Assembly: GCA_900552565.1 (NCBI GenBank)
Contig: USAK01000004.1
Span: forward strand, 1 to 64,000
Origin: an uncultured Selenomonas sp.
GTDB lineage: Bacteria; Bacillota; Negativicutes; Selenomonadales; Selenomonadaceae
Direction: 5' to 3'
Length of the DNA stretch: 64,000 nt
Within the stretch, counting starts at the first letter, position 1. Every line of letters starts with the position of its first letter. A program made the translations under genes and the position numbers. Positions 36,379 to 45,668 of the stretch are shown one piece after another. The notes beneath the pieces were generated by a model. That model was given only the letters and a program-made list of their open reading frames with translations, was not told the origin of the DNA and searched no databases.

Positions 36379-36696
36379 ATGGATGAAAAAACAGTAGAAC
36401 AGTCGATGCAGCTGATCCTGCATTCGGGCACGGGCCGTTCGATGGTCATCGAGGCCATCCAGAATCTCGCCAAAGATCACGATATCGTGAAAGCACGCAA
36501 GCAGATTGAAGAGGCCGGCAAAGAAATCGGCCAGGCCCATGACATTCAGACGGCAATGATGTCGGCAGAATGCGACGGCCATCCGGTCGAGAAATCCATC
36601 CTGCTCATTCATGCCCAGGACCATTTCATGACGAGCCTTGCCGTGCGCGACATGGCCAAACTCATGGTTGACCTTTACGAAGATTTGAAGAAATAA
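36379..36696 (+). CDS. PTS lactose/cellobiose-family EIIA (GmuA-like)
   Basis: A 105-residue, all-helical EIIA of the lactose/chitobiose/cellobiose family, complete. It contains MQLILHSGTGRSMVIEAIQN, EEAGKEIGQAHDIQTAMMSAE, and the active histidine in LLIHAQDHFMTSLAVRDMAK. EIIA passes phosphate from HPr to EIIB. It is the only intact PTS component here; its partners EIIB and EIIC are frameshifted. A site of AAAGGAG lies 10 bases upstream. Confidence 0.92.
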   Translation: MDEKTVEQSMQLILHSGTGRSMVIEAIQNLAKDHDIVKARKQIEEAGKEIGQAHDIQTAMMSAECDGHPVEKSILLIHAQDHFMTSLAVRDMAKLMVDLYEDLKK

Positions 36697-36708
36697 GGAG
36701 CGAGCAGC

Positions 36709-37624
36709 GTGATTACACATAAATTTCCAGAAGGTTTCTGGTGGGGCGCTGCCACGTCCGGCCCGCAGTCGGAAGGACGTTTCCACAAGGCACACCGCAA
36801 TGTCTTTGATTATTGGTATGACACGGACCCCAAGGCGTTTTTTAACGAAGTCGGCCCCCATGTCGCTTCGAATTTTTACAATGACTATGAGGATGATATT
36901 CGTCTGATGAAGGAGACGGGGCTCAACTCCGTGCGTACGTCCATCCAGTGGTCGCGCCTCATCAAAGATTTTGAGACAAGAATAAATCGTTCCTCGACCC
37001 TGCCGTCAAGGGCGTTTTCCCGGAGAAACTCGTGGAAGTGCTGACACGCGACAACGTGCTCTGGGATGCCACGGCCGATGAGATGAAGACGATTCATGAC
37101 AACACTGTTGACTTCCTGGGCGTCAATTACTATCAGCCGTTCCGTGCCAAGGCGAAGGAAACAAAATTCGATGATTCTAAAGGCTGGCTGCCGGATAAGT
37201 ACTTTGATACGTACGAGATGCCAGGCCGCCGCATGAATCCGTACCGCGGCTGGGAAATCTATCCGAAGGCCATCTACGACGTCGCCATCAATGTCCGTGA
37301 CAATTACGGCAACATCCCGTGGTACATCTCAGAGAACGGTATGGGCGTCGAAGGCGAGGAGAGTTCATTGGCAAGGACGGTGTCATTGCCGACGATTACC
37401 GCATCGACTTCATCCGCGAGCATCTCGAGTGGCTCCACAAGGCCATCGAGGAAGGTTCGAATTGTTTCGGCTATCATCTCTGGACGCCGATTGGCTGCTG
37501 GTCATGGTCGAATGCCTACAAGAACCGCTATGGCCTCATCGCTCTCGACCTCGTTACGCAGAAAAAGACCATCAAGAAGTCAGGCCGCTGGTTCAGGGCT
37601 CTGGCTGAGAACAATGGCTTCTGA
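36709..37624 (+). pseudogene. GH1 6-phospho-beta-glycosidase, internal deletion and frameshift (GmuD-like)
   Basis: The 5' part (ITHKFPEGFWWGAATSGPQS, NDYEDDIRLMKETGLNSVRT, SIQWSRLIKDFET) is a typical GH1 N terminus of about 90 residues. Near 36980 it jumps, out of frame, to FLDPAVKGVFPEKLVEVL, which in GH1 proteins lies some 150-170 residues later. The missing part includes the acid/base TFNEP motif. A second break near 37364 (one base lost) precedes FIGKDGVIADDYRIDF and the C-terminal FGYHLWTPIGCWSWSNAYK. The nucleophile motif YISENGMG is kept. About 300 of the usual 460-480 residues remain, so the enzyme is dead. Confidence 0.88.
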
Positions 37625-37681
37625 TGTGTCTGCTTCCATCCTGTTTTGCCTTTTGTGAATCCCTCTCAAAACGTTACATAA

Positions 37682-37735
37682 ACAGCAAACCCCTCAAGTC
37701 GTGAGATTGGCTTGAGGGGTTTGCTGTATTTTTTA
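37682..37735. terminator. Bidirectional terminator after the GH1 pseudogene
   Basis: A perfect 17-bp inverted repeat (ACAGCAAACCCCTCAAG, 12-base loop, CTTGAGGGGTTTGCTGT) followed by ATTTTTTATTT. It serves the converging transcripts. Confidence 0.9.
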
Positions 37736-38431
37736 TTTATTTTGTGGTTCGTTTGAGCTGCCTGCTGAGGTATCAGTCGCTGTTTCTTCGGGCAGGACGA
37801 GATTTTCGCGGATGGCGGCGATTTCATCGGCGATGAAGAGGGCGGGCGGCGATTCGCGGATCATGACGGCCTGCAGCATGCGGCTCTGTTCCTCTTGGTC
37901 ATCCGTGCGCAGGTTGGCGGGGTCGGCTGCGGCGCGCGTCAGGGCGATGGCGCGGTGCTGGGCGTCGGCGTAGTCATGGGCCTTGCGGACGAGTTCGATG
38001 GACTGGTCGTAGCAGTAATCGTTGAGCGCGAGCGGCGGCGTGCGGCCAGCGATGCGGTCTTCAAGGGACTGACTGTCTTTTTCAAGCTGCGACAGGCGCA
38101 AATATGTGGTCTGGATACTGATGATATCTGCCTTGAAGTCGGCTAAAATCTTATGATACTGCTGCCAGTTATGGTCGAGGTCGTCGATATCCTTCTGGTA
38201 GTTCTCGTACCATGTCGCGAAAATCTGCTGCTGCTGTGCGCGTTCCGTGCGTTCCTCCTGACTGATGGCGATGTCATTGGTATGATGCGGCTTCGGCCAG
38301 AAAAAGAAAACGATGGCACTTGAAGCACAGAGCACGAAAAAGAAACAGAAGAATATCCTGCGGCTCGGAATATAATGGTAGAGAAGTACGAGCAGCAGGA
38401 CGGCGACGATGGCTCCGATATAGATGAGCAT
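37733..38431 (-). CDS. Membrane-anchored coiled-coil protein of unknown function
   Basis: A 232-residue protein that I do not recognise. Two N-terminal membrane segments (IYIGAIVAVLLLVLLYHYI and FFCFFFVLCASSAIVFFFW) are followed by a mostly helical, charged region of about 180 residues (EERTERAQQQQIFATWYENY, DKDSQSLEDRI-like) and a Thr/Ser-rich tail. It is probably anchored in the inner membrane, with the helical part on one face. The ATG at 38431 has a CGGAGGT site. It is divergent from the ABC exporter, 123 bases away, so a shared role is possible but unproven. Confidence 0.7.
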   Translation of the reverse strand: MLIYIGAIVAVLLLVLLYHYIPSRRIFFCFFFVLCASSAIVFFFWPKPHHTNDIAISQEERTERAQQQQIFATWYENYQKDIDDLDHNWQQYHKILADFKADIISIQTTYLRLSQLEKDSQSLEDRIAGRTPPLALNDYCYDQSIELVRKAHDYADAQHRAIALTRAAADPANLRTDDQEEQSRMLQAVMIRESPPALFIADEIAAIRENLVLPEETATDTSAGSSNEPQNK

Positions 38432-38502
38432 GGTCTTACCTCCGAAAATTCATTTGTTACTGTTATTCTAGCAAATAGAGCAGGGAAAGACAATGGCGCG
38501 TC

Positions 38503-38531
38503 TTGCAGGGATGCGGGGAACGCGTTATACT
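38503..38531 (+). promoter_or_regulatory. Probable promoter of the ABC exporter gene
   Basis: TTGCAG (38503-38508), 17 bases, TATACT (38526-38531), 23 bases before the TTG start. Confidence 0.6.
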
Positions 38532-38554
38532 GAGGTCGTTAAGGATGTGATAAT

Positions 38555-40264
38555 TTGAAACAACAGTTTTGGAAAAATTTCTGGCACCTGTTCCGCGGGT
38601 ACTGGAATTCTGAGGAAAAATGGAAGGCACGAGGGCTGCTGGCCTTCGTCATCTGCCTGAATTTTGCTTCTGTCTATGTATTGGTGCAGCTCAACAGCTG
38701 GTATAATGTCTTTTATAATGCTCTGCAGCAGTATCAGGCAGAATCGTTCTGGTCGCTCATTGGCGAGTTCACGGGGTTGGCGTTCCTCTACATCATTCTC
38801 GCGGTCTACGCGATTTATCTGCGTCAGATGCTGCAGATTAAATGGCGCACCTGGATGACGGACCGCTATCTCGACGAATGGATGAAGAAGCAGGTCTACT
38901 ACCGCCTGCAGGTCCTGCGCAGCGACACGGATAACCCTGACCAGCGAATCAGTGAGGATATCAATCAGTTCGTCTCGCTGACCCTGCAGCTGCTCATCGG
39001 CGTCCTCAAACAGATTACGACGCTCGGTGCCTTCGGCGTCGTGCTCTGGAATCTGTCGGGCGCCTTCACCGTGCCGATTGGCAGCCATGAATTTGTCATC
39101 TATGGATATATGTTCTGGTTCTCGCTGCTCTATTCCGTGCTTGGCACCATCGGCGTTCATTTTGTCGGCCGCAAGCTCATTGGCCTGAACTTTGACCAGC
39201 AGCGCTACGAAGCTGATTTTCGTTTCAACATGATGCGCGTGCGTGAAAACAGCGAGAGTATTGCCTTTTACCGCGGCGAGCAGCCGGAGTCCGTCGGCTT
39301 TGCCGAGCGTTTTGCCAAGGTCATCAAGAACTACTGGCAGCTCATGCGCCGGACAAAACTCCTGAATTTCTATGTCAATGGCTACGGACAGCTGGCCATC
39401 ATCGTGCCGCTCGTCATGGCGGCACCGCAGTATTTTGCCGGGACGATGACGCTGGGCGGCCTCATGCAGACGTCATCGGCGTTCGGGCGCGTACAGGATG
39501 CCCTCTCGTACTTCGTTTCCGTTTACGATACCATCGCCCAGCTGGCCGCGGTCATCCGCCGTTTGTCGAGCTTCACGGTACATATGGAAGGGGCTTCTGA
39601 CATTCAGAGCGATGTTGTGCGTGAGACTGCTCCTTCGGATGAGCTTGTCCTGCGTGATTTCGATGTCCGTCTGCCGGACGGCCGCGTCCTGCTCTTGGAC
39701 TGCAATCTGACGCTGAAGGAAGGCAGCCGCCTGCTTATCACAGGAGCTTCGGGCTGCGGCAAGAGTACGCTGCTGCGTACTTTAGCCGGCATCTGGCCGT
39801 ATGGCAAAGGCAGCATCGAGATTCCAGAAAAGAGCCGCATCCTGTTCCTGCCGCAGAAGCCATATCTGCCGCTTGGCAGCCTGCGCCGCGCACTTTACTA
39901 CCCGATGAGTGCCTCGGGTCCTGAGGAAAATCTCAAAGAAGTCCTGCGTAAAGTCGGACTGTCCGACTTTATCCCACGTCTTGACGATATCGACGACTGG
40001 AGCCGCATCCTTTCCCTTGGTGAGCAGCAGCGCCTGGCTTTTGCCCGCATCCTGCTGGTAAAGCCTGACTGGGTCTTCCTCGACGAGGCGACCTCGGCCC
40101 TTGACGAACCGCGCGAACAGGAGATGTACGAACTCGTGCGCAGGGAGCTTCCGCATACGGGCATCGTCAGTGTCGGCCATCGCTCGACGCTGTTCCGCCA
40201 GCATGAAGAAGAGCTTCATCTGGCCGGCGACGGCAGCTGGCAGTGCCGTCCTGTCACTGCATGA
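38555..40264 (+). CDS. SbmA/YddA-type ABC transporter (fused permease and ATPase)
   Basis: A 569-residue half-transporter. The N-terminal membrane domain (about 1-340) has four to six segments and ends with the conserved MRVRENSESIAFYRGEQPE motif of the SbmA/BacA-YddA family (ABC_membrane_2). The ATPase (about 360-569) has Walker A GASGCGKSTLLRTLAGIWP, Q-loop FLPQKPYLPLGSLRRALYYP, signature LSLGEQQRLAFARI and Walker B DWVFLDEATSALDE. Members with a fused ATPase, such as YddA and BclA, move peptides or very hydrophobic molecules; the substrate here is unknown. The start is TTG 38555 with AAGGA upstream. Confidence 0.88.
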   Translation: MKQQFWKNFWHLFRGYWNSEEKWKARGLLAFVICLNFASVYVLVQLNSWYNVFYNALQQYQAESFWSLIGEFTGLAFLYIILAVYAIYLRQMLQIKWRTWMTDRYLDEWMKKQVYYRLQVLRSDTDNPDQRISEDINQFVSLTLQLLIGVLKQITTLGAFGVVLWNLSGAFTVPIGSHEFVIYGYMFWFSLLYSVLGTIGVHFVGRKLIGLNFDQQRYEADFRFNMMRVRENSESIAFYRGEQPESVGFAERFAKVIKNYWQLMRRTKLLNFYVNGYGQLAIIVPLVMAAPQYFAGTMTLGGLMQTSSAFGRVQDALSYFVSVYDTIAQLAAVIRRLSSFTVHMEGASDIQSDVVRETAPSDELVLRDFDVRLPDGRVLLLDCNLTLKEGSRLLITGASGCGKSTLLRTLAGIWPYGKGSIEIPEKSRILFLPQKPYLPLGSLRRALYYPMSASGPEENLKEVLRKVGLSDFIPRLDDIDDWSRILSLGEQQRLAFARILLVKPDWVFLDEATSALDEPREQEMYELVRRELPHTGIVSVGHRSTLFRQHEEELHLAGDGSWQCRPVTA

Positions 40265-40590
40265 TATAAGCTCTGTTTTGCTCCGTGTTTAATTTCATAT
40301 TGTATTGTATTTTGTCCGGTCAGACGCATTGCCTGACCGGATTTTTTGTTGTTTTTTTGTCATTACAAAATAAATCTAAGTGGTAGTAATCGCTTATAAC
40401 AATATATTCCACTTATAAAACAGATTTTTTCACTAAAAATACAAATAAAAACATAAAAAAGAAGAAAAATATGTTGACTTATATCAAGATTCGCGGTATG
40501 ATAATTCCTGAAAGAACAAAGAAAAACAAGCAATAACAAAGATAAAAGAAAATTTCTAAGCATATTGCTTCTCTGGAAAGGAATGGGAAT
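40265..40590 (+). promoter_or_regulatory. Intergenic region: terminator and rhaBAD promoter region
   Basis: A 326-base gap. It holds a terminator (TCCGGTCAG with CTGACCGGA, 40315-40348), then AT-rich DNA with an AAGTGG...CCACTT inverted repeat (about 40379-40414). The rha promoter follows: TTGACT (40474-40479), 17 bases, TATGAT (40497-40502). The inverted repeat and a TTTTTTCACT sequence near 40425-40434 are candidate operators for the DeoR regulator downstream. No additional gene is seen. Confidence 0.6.
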
Positions 40591-42009
40591 ATGTCAGAAA
40601 CAAAGTATTATCTGGCGATTGATATCGGTGCGTCGAGCGGCCGCCATATCCTGGGCTGGGTCGACAAAGGCAAGATTCGCATCGAAGAGATATACCGTTT
40701 TGAAAATAAACTGGTCAAGCAGAATGGTCATCTCTGCTGGGATTTAGACCATCTCTTCTATGAAGTCGTGGAAGGCCTCAAGAAATGCAAAGAGCTTGAC
40801 CGTATTCCGGAGAGCGTTGGTATTGATACCTGGGGCATTGATTTTGTCCTGCTCGACAAAAACGGCAGCATCATCGGCAATACGGTAGCTTACCGCGATG
40901 ACCGCACGAAGGGCATGGATAAGGAAGTCTACAAGGTCATTTCGGAGTCGGAGCTTTACGGGCGCAACGGCATCCAGAAAATGCTGATCAACACGATTTA
41001 TCAGCTCATGGCCATCAAGAAAGAGACGCCAAAGGCTCTGGAAAAAGCAGAACGCTTCCTGATGATTCCAGAATATCTCAACTACCGCCTGACGGGCGTG
41101 GCGATGAACGAATACACGAACGCCACGACCACGCAGCTCGTCAATGCCAAGACGCAGGATTGGGATTTTGAGCTCCTCGAGATGCTCGGACTGCCGACAA
41201 AGATTTTTGGTGAACTCAACATGCCAAAGACCTTAGTCGGACCGCTTTCCAGGGAAATGGCAGAACGCGTCGGCTTCACGACGAACGTCGTCCTGCCGGC
41301 TACGCACGATACGGGCTCGGCCGTCATGGCAGTGCCGACGAACTCGGATGACAGCATTTACCTGAGTTCCGGCACGTGGTCGCTCATGGGGATTGAGCGT
41401 TTGATTCCGGACTGCACGGAGAAGAGCCGCCAGCACAACTTCACGAACGAAGGTGGCTATCATCATCGCTACCGCTACCTCAAGAACATCATGGGCATGT
41501 GGATGATGCAGAACCTGCGCCGCGAGTTCAAGCATAAATACACGTTCGAGGAGCTTTATGAGCTCGCCCACATCGGCCGCTACTTCACGTCGACCGTGGA
41601 TGTCAACGATGAATCGTTCCTCGCACCGGACAGCATGATTAAGGCGCTGCAGGATTACTGCGAAAAGACTGGTCAGGAAAAACCGGAAACGGAATGCGAG
41701 CTTCTCTACTGCGTCTACAAGAGCTTAGCTAACTGCTATGCCAAGACCGTAGCCGAGATTGAAGAAGTGACGGGCCGCACCTATGATACGATTCACGTGG
41801 TCGGCGGCGGCTGTCAGGATAAATTCCTCGACCGCCTGCTCGTCGAGACGACGGGGAAAGAAGTTTATGCCGGTCCTGTGGAAGCAACCGCCATCGGCAA
41901 TATCATGGCCCAGATGCTGCGCGACAAGGTCTTTGAAGACCTCAAGGAAGCGCGTCAGGTCGTAGCCAAATCCTTCGATGTCAAGCGCATCGAGAATACC
42001 ATAGAATGA
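40591..42009 (+). CDS. rhaB: Rhamnulokinase
   Basis: A 472-residue FGGY-family kinase that phosphorylates L-rhamnulose at C1. YLAIDIGASSGRHILGW is the ATP-binding start, SVGIDTWGIDFVLLD and YRDDRT follow, LPATHDTGSAVMAVP holds the catalytic aspartate, and VVGGGCQDKFLDRLL is the C-terminal FGGY-type motif. The ATG at 40591 has GGAAAGGAA upstream. It is the first gene of rhaB-rhaA-rhaD. Confidence 0.95.
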   Translation: MSETKYYLAIDIGASSGRHILGWVDKGKIRIEEIYRFENKLVKQNGHLCWDLDHLFYEVVEGLKKCKELDRIPESVGIDTWGIDFVLLDKNGSIIGNTVAYRDDRTKGMDKEVYKVISESELYGRNGIQKMLINTIYQLMAIKKETPKALEKAERFLMIPEYLNYRLTGVAMNEYTNATTTQLVNAKTQDWDFELLEMLGLPTKIFGELNMPKTLVGPLSREMAERVGFTTNVVLPATHDTGSAVMAVPTNSDDSIYLSSGTWSLMGIERLIPDCTEKSRQHNFTNEGGYHHRYRYLKNIMGMWMMQNLRREFKHKYTFEELYELAHIGRYFTSTVDVNDESFLAPDSMIKALQDYCEKTGQEKPETECELLYCVYKSLANCYAKTVAEIEEVTGRTYDTIHVVGGGCQDKFLDRLLVETTGKEVYAGPVEATAIGNIMAQMLRDKVFEDLKEARQVVAKSFDVKRIENTIE

Positions 42010-42046
42010 ACATAAAAAGGAAATGAACTCATAGGAGGTTTTACTC

Positions 42047-43285
42047 ATGTCGAGATTTGAAGAAGCAAAAGAAGCCTACGCAGCACAAGGCGTTGACGTC
42101 GAAGCTGCCCTGAAAAAACTGCAGGGCGTGCGCATTTCCATGCACTGCTGGCAGGGCGATGATGTCCTCGGTTTTGACTCGGATGCTCTGACGGGCGGCA
42201 TTGCCACGACGGGCAATTATCCCGGCCGTGCCCGTAATCCGGAAGAGCTCATGGCCGACATCAAAAAGGCGTATTCCCTGATTCCGGGCAAGCATAAGCT
42301 CAACCTGCATGCTTCGTACCGCATCACGGATGAAAAGGTCGACCGCGACAAGATTGAACCGAAACATTTCAAGGCCTGGGTTGACTTTGCCAAAGAAGAA
42401 GGCATCGGCCTTGACTTCAACCCGACGTTCTTCAGCCATAAGAATGTCAAGAACAACATGACGCTGTCGAGCCCGGATAAGAATATCCGCGATTTCTGGA
42501 TTGCACATGGCAAAGCCTGCCGTAAGATTGCCAACTACTTCGGTGAAGAACTCGGCATCACGGCTCTCGACAACATCTGGATTCCGGATGGCACGAAAGA
42601 TGTACCGGCCGACCGCATTGGACCGCGTCAGCGCCTCAAGGAATCTCTCGATGAGATTCTTTCCGTCAAATACGACCGCAAGAACATCGCAGATTCGGTC
42701 GAAGGCAAGGTCTTCGGCATCGGCGTTGAGTCGTACACGGTCGGTTCGCATGAGTTCTACATGAACTACGCTGCCAAGAACGGCATCATGTGCCTGCTCG
42801 ATACGGGCCATTATCATCCGACGGAAGTCGTTTCCGATAAGATTTCTTCGATGTTGCTCTTCAATGACAGCCTGGCCCTTCATGTCAGCCGTCCGGTCCG
42901 TTGGGACAGCGACCATGTCATCAAGCTCGATGATGAGCTCAAGGAACTTGCGACGGAGCTCGTCCGCTGCAACGCCCTCGACAAAGTCTTCATCGGCCTC
43001 GACTTCTTCGATGCCAGCATCAACCGCATCGCAGCCTGGGTCATCGGCATGCGCAATATGCAGAAGGCTCTGCTCTATGGTCTGCTGACGCCGAACAAGG
43101 AACTCAAGGAAGCGCAGGATGCTGCCGACTTCACGCGTGTGCTGCAGGGCCTCGAAGAAATCAAGACGCTGCCGTTTGGCGATGTCTGGGCTGAGTTCTG
43201 CAAACGCAACAACGTTCCTGTGGATGGCCAGTGGTATCCGATCGTCAAGGAATACGAGAAGGACGTACTGTTCAAGAGATCATAA
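42047..43285 (+). CDS. rhaA: L-rhamnose isomerase
   Basis: A 412-residue Mn-dependent TIM-barrel isomerase that converts L-rhamnose to L-rhamnulose. [18 protein letters not shown] is the N-terminal signature. [43 protein letters not shown] and [16 protein letters not shown] carry the substrate and metal ligands. The length is normal. A strong site (TAGGAGG) lies before the ATG. Confidence 0.96.
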   Translation: MSRFEEAKEAYAAQGVDVEAALKKLQGVRISMHCWQGDDVLGFDSDALTGGIATTGNYPGRARNPEELMADIKKAYSLIPGKHKLNLHASYRITDEKVDRDKIEPKHFKAWVDFAKEEGIGLDFNPTFFSHKNVKNNMTLSSPDKNIRDFWIAHGKACRKIANYFGEELGITALDNIWIPDGTKDVPADRIGPRQRLKESLDEILSVKYDRKNIADSVEGKVFGIGVESYTVGSHEFYMNYAAKNGIMCLLDTGHYHPTEVVSDKISSMLLFNDSLALHVSRPVRWDSDHVIKLDDELKELATELVRCNALDKVFIGLDFFDASINRIAAWVIGMRNMQKALLYGLLTPNKELKEAQDAADFTRVLQGLEEIKTLPFGDVWAEFCKRNNVPVDGQWYPIVKEYEKDVLFKRS

Positions 43286-43314
43286 AAATTTTCCATATAG
43301 AGAGGTAATGTATC

Positions 43315-44133
43315 ATGGATATCAAGGATTCAAAGTTCATGGAAGGCTTCAAGCGTTTGACGGCCGATGCCTTCCAGAAGGGCTGGCATGAGCGCAACGG
43401 CGGCAACCTGACGTACCGCGTGAAACCGGAAGAAGTCGAAGCTGTCAAGGATTCGCTTCATGAGGTCAAGGAATGGAAGCCAATCGGCAATACGGTACCG
43501 GGCCTTGCCGGTGAGTACTTCCTCGTCACGGGTAGCGGCAAGTACATGCGCAATGTCTCGCTGGCACCGGAAGAAAACGTCGCCCTCATCAAGATTGATG
43601 AGAAAGGCGAGAACTACGGCATTGTCTGGGGCCTCGTCAACGGCGGCCGTCCGACGAGTGAGCTGCCGACGCATCTTGCCGCGCATGAACTCAAGAAAAA
43701 AATGACGAATGGTACGAACCGCATCATCTATCATGCTCATCCGACGAACCTCATCGCGCTGACGTTCGTGCTGCCGCTCAAGGATAAGGAGTTCACGCGT
43801 GAGCTTTGGGAAATGGCTACGGAAGACCCTGTCATCTTCCCAGAAGGCATTGGCGTTGTGCCTTGGATGGTACCGGGCGGCAAGGAAATTGCCGATGCTT
43901 CGGTCAAACTCATGGAGAAATACCGCGTCATCGTCTGGGCTCATCATGGCCTGTTCGTCTGCGGCGACGATTTCGATGAAGCCTTTGGCCTCATGGATAC
44001 GGTCGAGAAAGCTTCGGAAATCTGCGTCAAGGTCCTCTCGATGGGCGGCAAGAAGCAGACGATTCCACGCGAAGGCTTTATCCAGCTCGCAAAAGACTTC
44101 CATATTGATTTGAATACGGATCTCTTGGATTGA
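43315..44133 (+). CDS. rhaD: Rhamnulose-1-phosphate aldolase
   Basis: A 272-residue class II zinc aldolase that splits L-rhamnulose-1-phosphate into dihydroxyacetone phosphate and L-lactaldehyde. GWHERNGGNLTYR is the phosphate-binding start. The zinc histidines are in YHAHPTNLIALT and WAHHGLFVCG, with the catalytic glutamate in TSELPTHLA-type context. It follows rhaA by 29 bases and ends before a terminator. No lactaldehyde reductase gene is seen in the module. Confidence 0.95.
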   Translation: MDIKDSKFMEGFKRLTADAFQKGWHERNGGNLTYRVKPEEVEAVKDSLHEVKEWKPIGNTVPGLAGEYFLVTGSGKYMRNVSLAPEENVALIKIDEKGENYGIVWGLVNGGRPTSELPTHLAAHELKKKMTNGTNRIIYHAHPTNLIALTFVLPLKDKEFTRELWEMATEDPVIFPEGIGVVPWMVPGGKEIADASVKLMEKYRVIVWAHHGLFVCGDDFDEAFGLMDTVEKASEICVKVLSMGGKKQTIPREGFIQLAKDFHIDLNTDLLD

Positions 44134-44149
44134 TGAATTAGGAGGATGT

Positions 44150-44184
44150 CAGCAAGAGATGTGAACTTGCTCTTGCTGTTTTCC
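44150..44184 (+). terminator. Rho-independent terminator after rhaD
   Basis: CAGCAAGAG pairs with CTCTTGCTG, followed by TTTTCCTT. Confidence 0.8.
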
Positions 44185-44196
44185 TTAAAGCTATAA

Positions 44197-44225
44197 TTGA
44201 CGTAATATTCATAAGCAACTATGAA
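44197..44225 (+). promoter_or_regulatory. Probable promoter of the MFS transporter gene
   Basis: TTGACG (44197-44202), 17 bases, TATGAA (44220-44225). Confidence 0.55.
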
Positions 44226-44255
44226 TTTTGGGGATAACTATAGGGAGGAATTACC

Positions 44256-45599
44256 ATGTTAGGTGTCAAAATCGATTACCACATGTCCGCCTGGAAGAAG
44301 ACCTTGATTGCCGGCCTCATCAGTTATATCGATGCCGGTTCCATCGTCGCAGGTGCTTCCGGCCTTTCCATGTGGCAGGATTATCTCGGCATGAGCAGCG
44401 TGCAGATGGGCCTTCTGGCCGCACTTTCATCAAACACTGGCGGTGCTGCTATCGGTGCCCTGATCGGCGGCAAGATCTGCGATAAGTACGGGCGTAAATT
44501 CGTTTATAACTATGCATTGCTCTTCTATATGATTGGTGTTGCCATGATCTGCCTGGCAACGAACTATCCGATGTTCCTGCTCGGTTATATTGTCATTGGC
44601 CTGATGGTCGGTGCGGATGTCGTTGCCTCCTGGACGTTCATCGCGGAGGAAGCTCCGTCGAAGAATCGTGCAAAGCACTGCGGTTCTGCGCAGGTCGCCT
44701 GGATGCTCGGCCCGGTCGTCGTCTTCCTCGCATCCATTCCGCTCAACTCCGCTTTTGGTCTTCTCGGCAACCGCATCATCTTCGCTCACTTGATTGTCGT
44801 CGCCGGCTGGATTTGGTATCAGCGCCTGAAAATGCCGGAGTCCTCGGAATGGGTCGAAGCGCATAAACGCGAACAGGAACTTGAAGCTAAAGGCATTAAA
44901 GTCCGCAAAGTCCATTACAGCGATATTCTTCATGGCACATGCCTCAAGACGGTCATCATGCTCTGCGCCGTTTACACTCTCTGGAACCTCGCAGCCAGCA
45001 CGAACGGTTTCTTCATGCCGTATATTTATGAACATGTCGGCAAACTCTCGAACTCCATGTCCCTGCTGCTGACGGCTACGAACTTTGCCGTCTGCATCCT
45101 GACGACGTTCATCTTCATGTACACGGGCGATAAATATAACCGCCGCAAAATCTATGGCATTTTCTCCGGACTCGGCGTCATCAGCTGGTTCGTCTGGGCA
45201 CTGCCGGCTGACATGCTGCAGATGTGGATGCTCGTATTCTTCACGGTTGTCTGGGGCTTCTCGATGCAGCAGCAGTTCTACCAGCTCTGGAGCTCCGAGC
45301 TCTTCCCAGTCCGCTATCGTGCAACGGCACAGGGCTTCACGTTCTTCGTCACGCGTTTCTCCGCTGCTATCTGGGGCTTCCTTGTTCCAATCCTCATGGA
45401 GACGGTTGGTTTCCAGATTGCCGCTATGATCATGATCGGCTTCGTCTTCGTCAGCTGGGTTGCCGGTACGTTCTTCGGTTCGGATGCCCGCGGCCTGACG
45501 CTTGATGAAATCACGAAACAGCGCTATGGCAATGAAATCGATGAAAACGGCTGGTTCGTAATGGATCCGGACAGCAATATGACGAAACATACTGCTTAA
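44256..45599 (+). CDS. MFS sugar transporter, probably for L-rhamnose or rhamnosides
   Basis: A 447-residue major facilitator protein with about 12 membrane segments. The loop 2-3 motif is GGKICDKYGRKFVYNY, and the matching motif in the second half is TGDKYNRRKIYGIFSG. ELFPVRYRATAQGFTFFVTR is the sugar-porter-like segment after helix 10. It replaces the RhaT symporter and the PTS or ABC systems of other rhamnose operons. With the leaderless GH78 enzyme next door it may carry rhamnose or small rhamnosides. It has its own promoter and site (AGGGAGG). Confidence 0.88.
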   Translation: MLGVKIDYHMSAWKKTLIAGLISYIDAGSIVAGASGLSMWQDYLGMSSVQMGLLAALSSNTGGAAIGALIGGKICDKYGRKFVYNYALLFYMIGVAMICLATNYPMFLLGYIVIGLMVGADVVASWTFIAEEAPSKNRAKHCGSAQVAWMLGPVVVFLASIPLNSAFGLLGNRIIFAHLIVVAGWIWYQRLKMPESSEWVEAHKREQELEAKGIKVRKVHYSDILHGTCLKTVIMLCAVYTLWNLAASTNGFFMPYIYEHVGKLSNSMSLLLTATNFAVCILTTFIFMYTGDKYNRRKIYGIFSGLGVISWFVWALPADMLQMWMLVFFTVVWGFSMQQQFYQLWSSELFPVRYRATAQGFTFFVTRFSAAIWGFLVPILMETVGFQIAAMIMIGFVFVSWVAGTFFGSDARGLTLDEITKQRYGNEIDENGWFVMDPDSNMTKHTA

Positions 45600-45618
45600 G
45601 ACACAAGATAGAAATTCT

Positions 45619-45650
45619 AAGGAGCTTCTTTAAAAGAGGCTCCTCTTTTC
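45619..45650 (+). terminator. Hairpin terminator after the MFS gene
   Basis: AGGAGC-TCTTT pairs with AAAGA-GCTCCT (one mismatch on each side), followed by CTTTTC. It lies just upstream of the GH78 site and may attenuate rather than end transcription. Confidence 0.55.
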
Positions 45651-45668
45651 GAAAGAAGAGCTGTGCTT

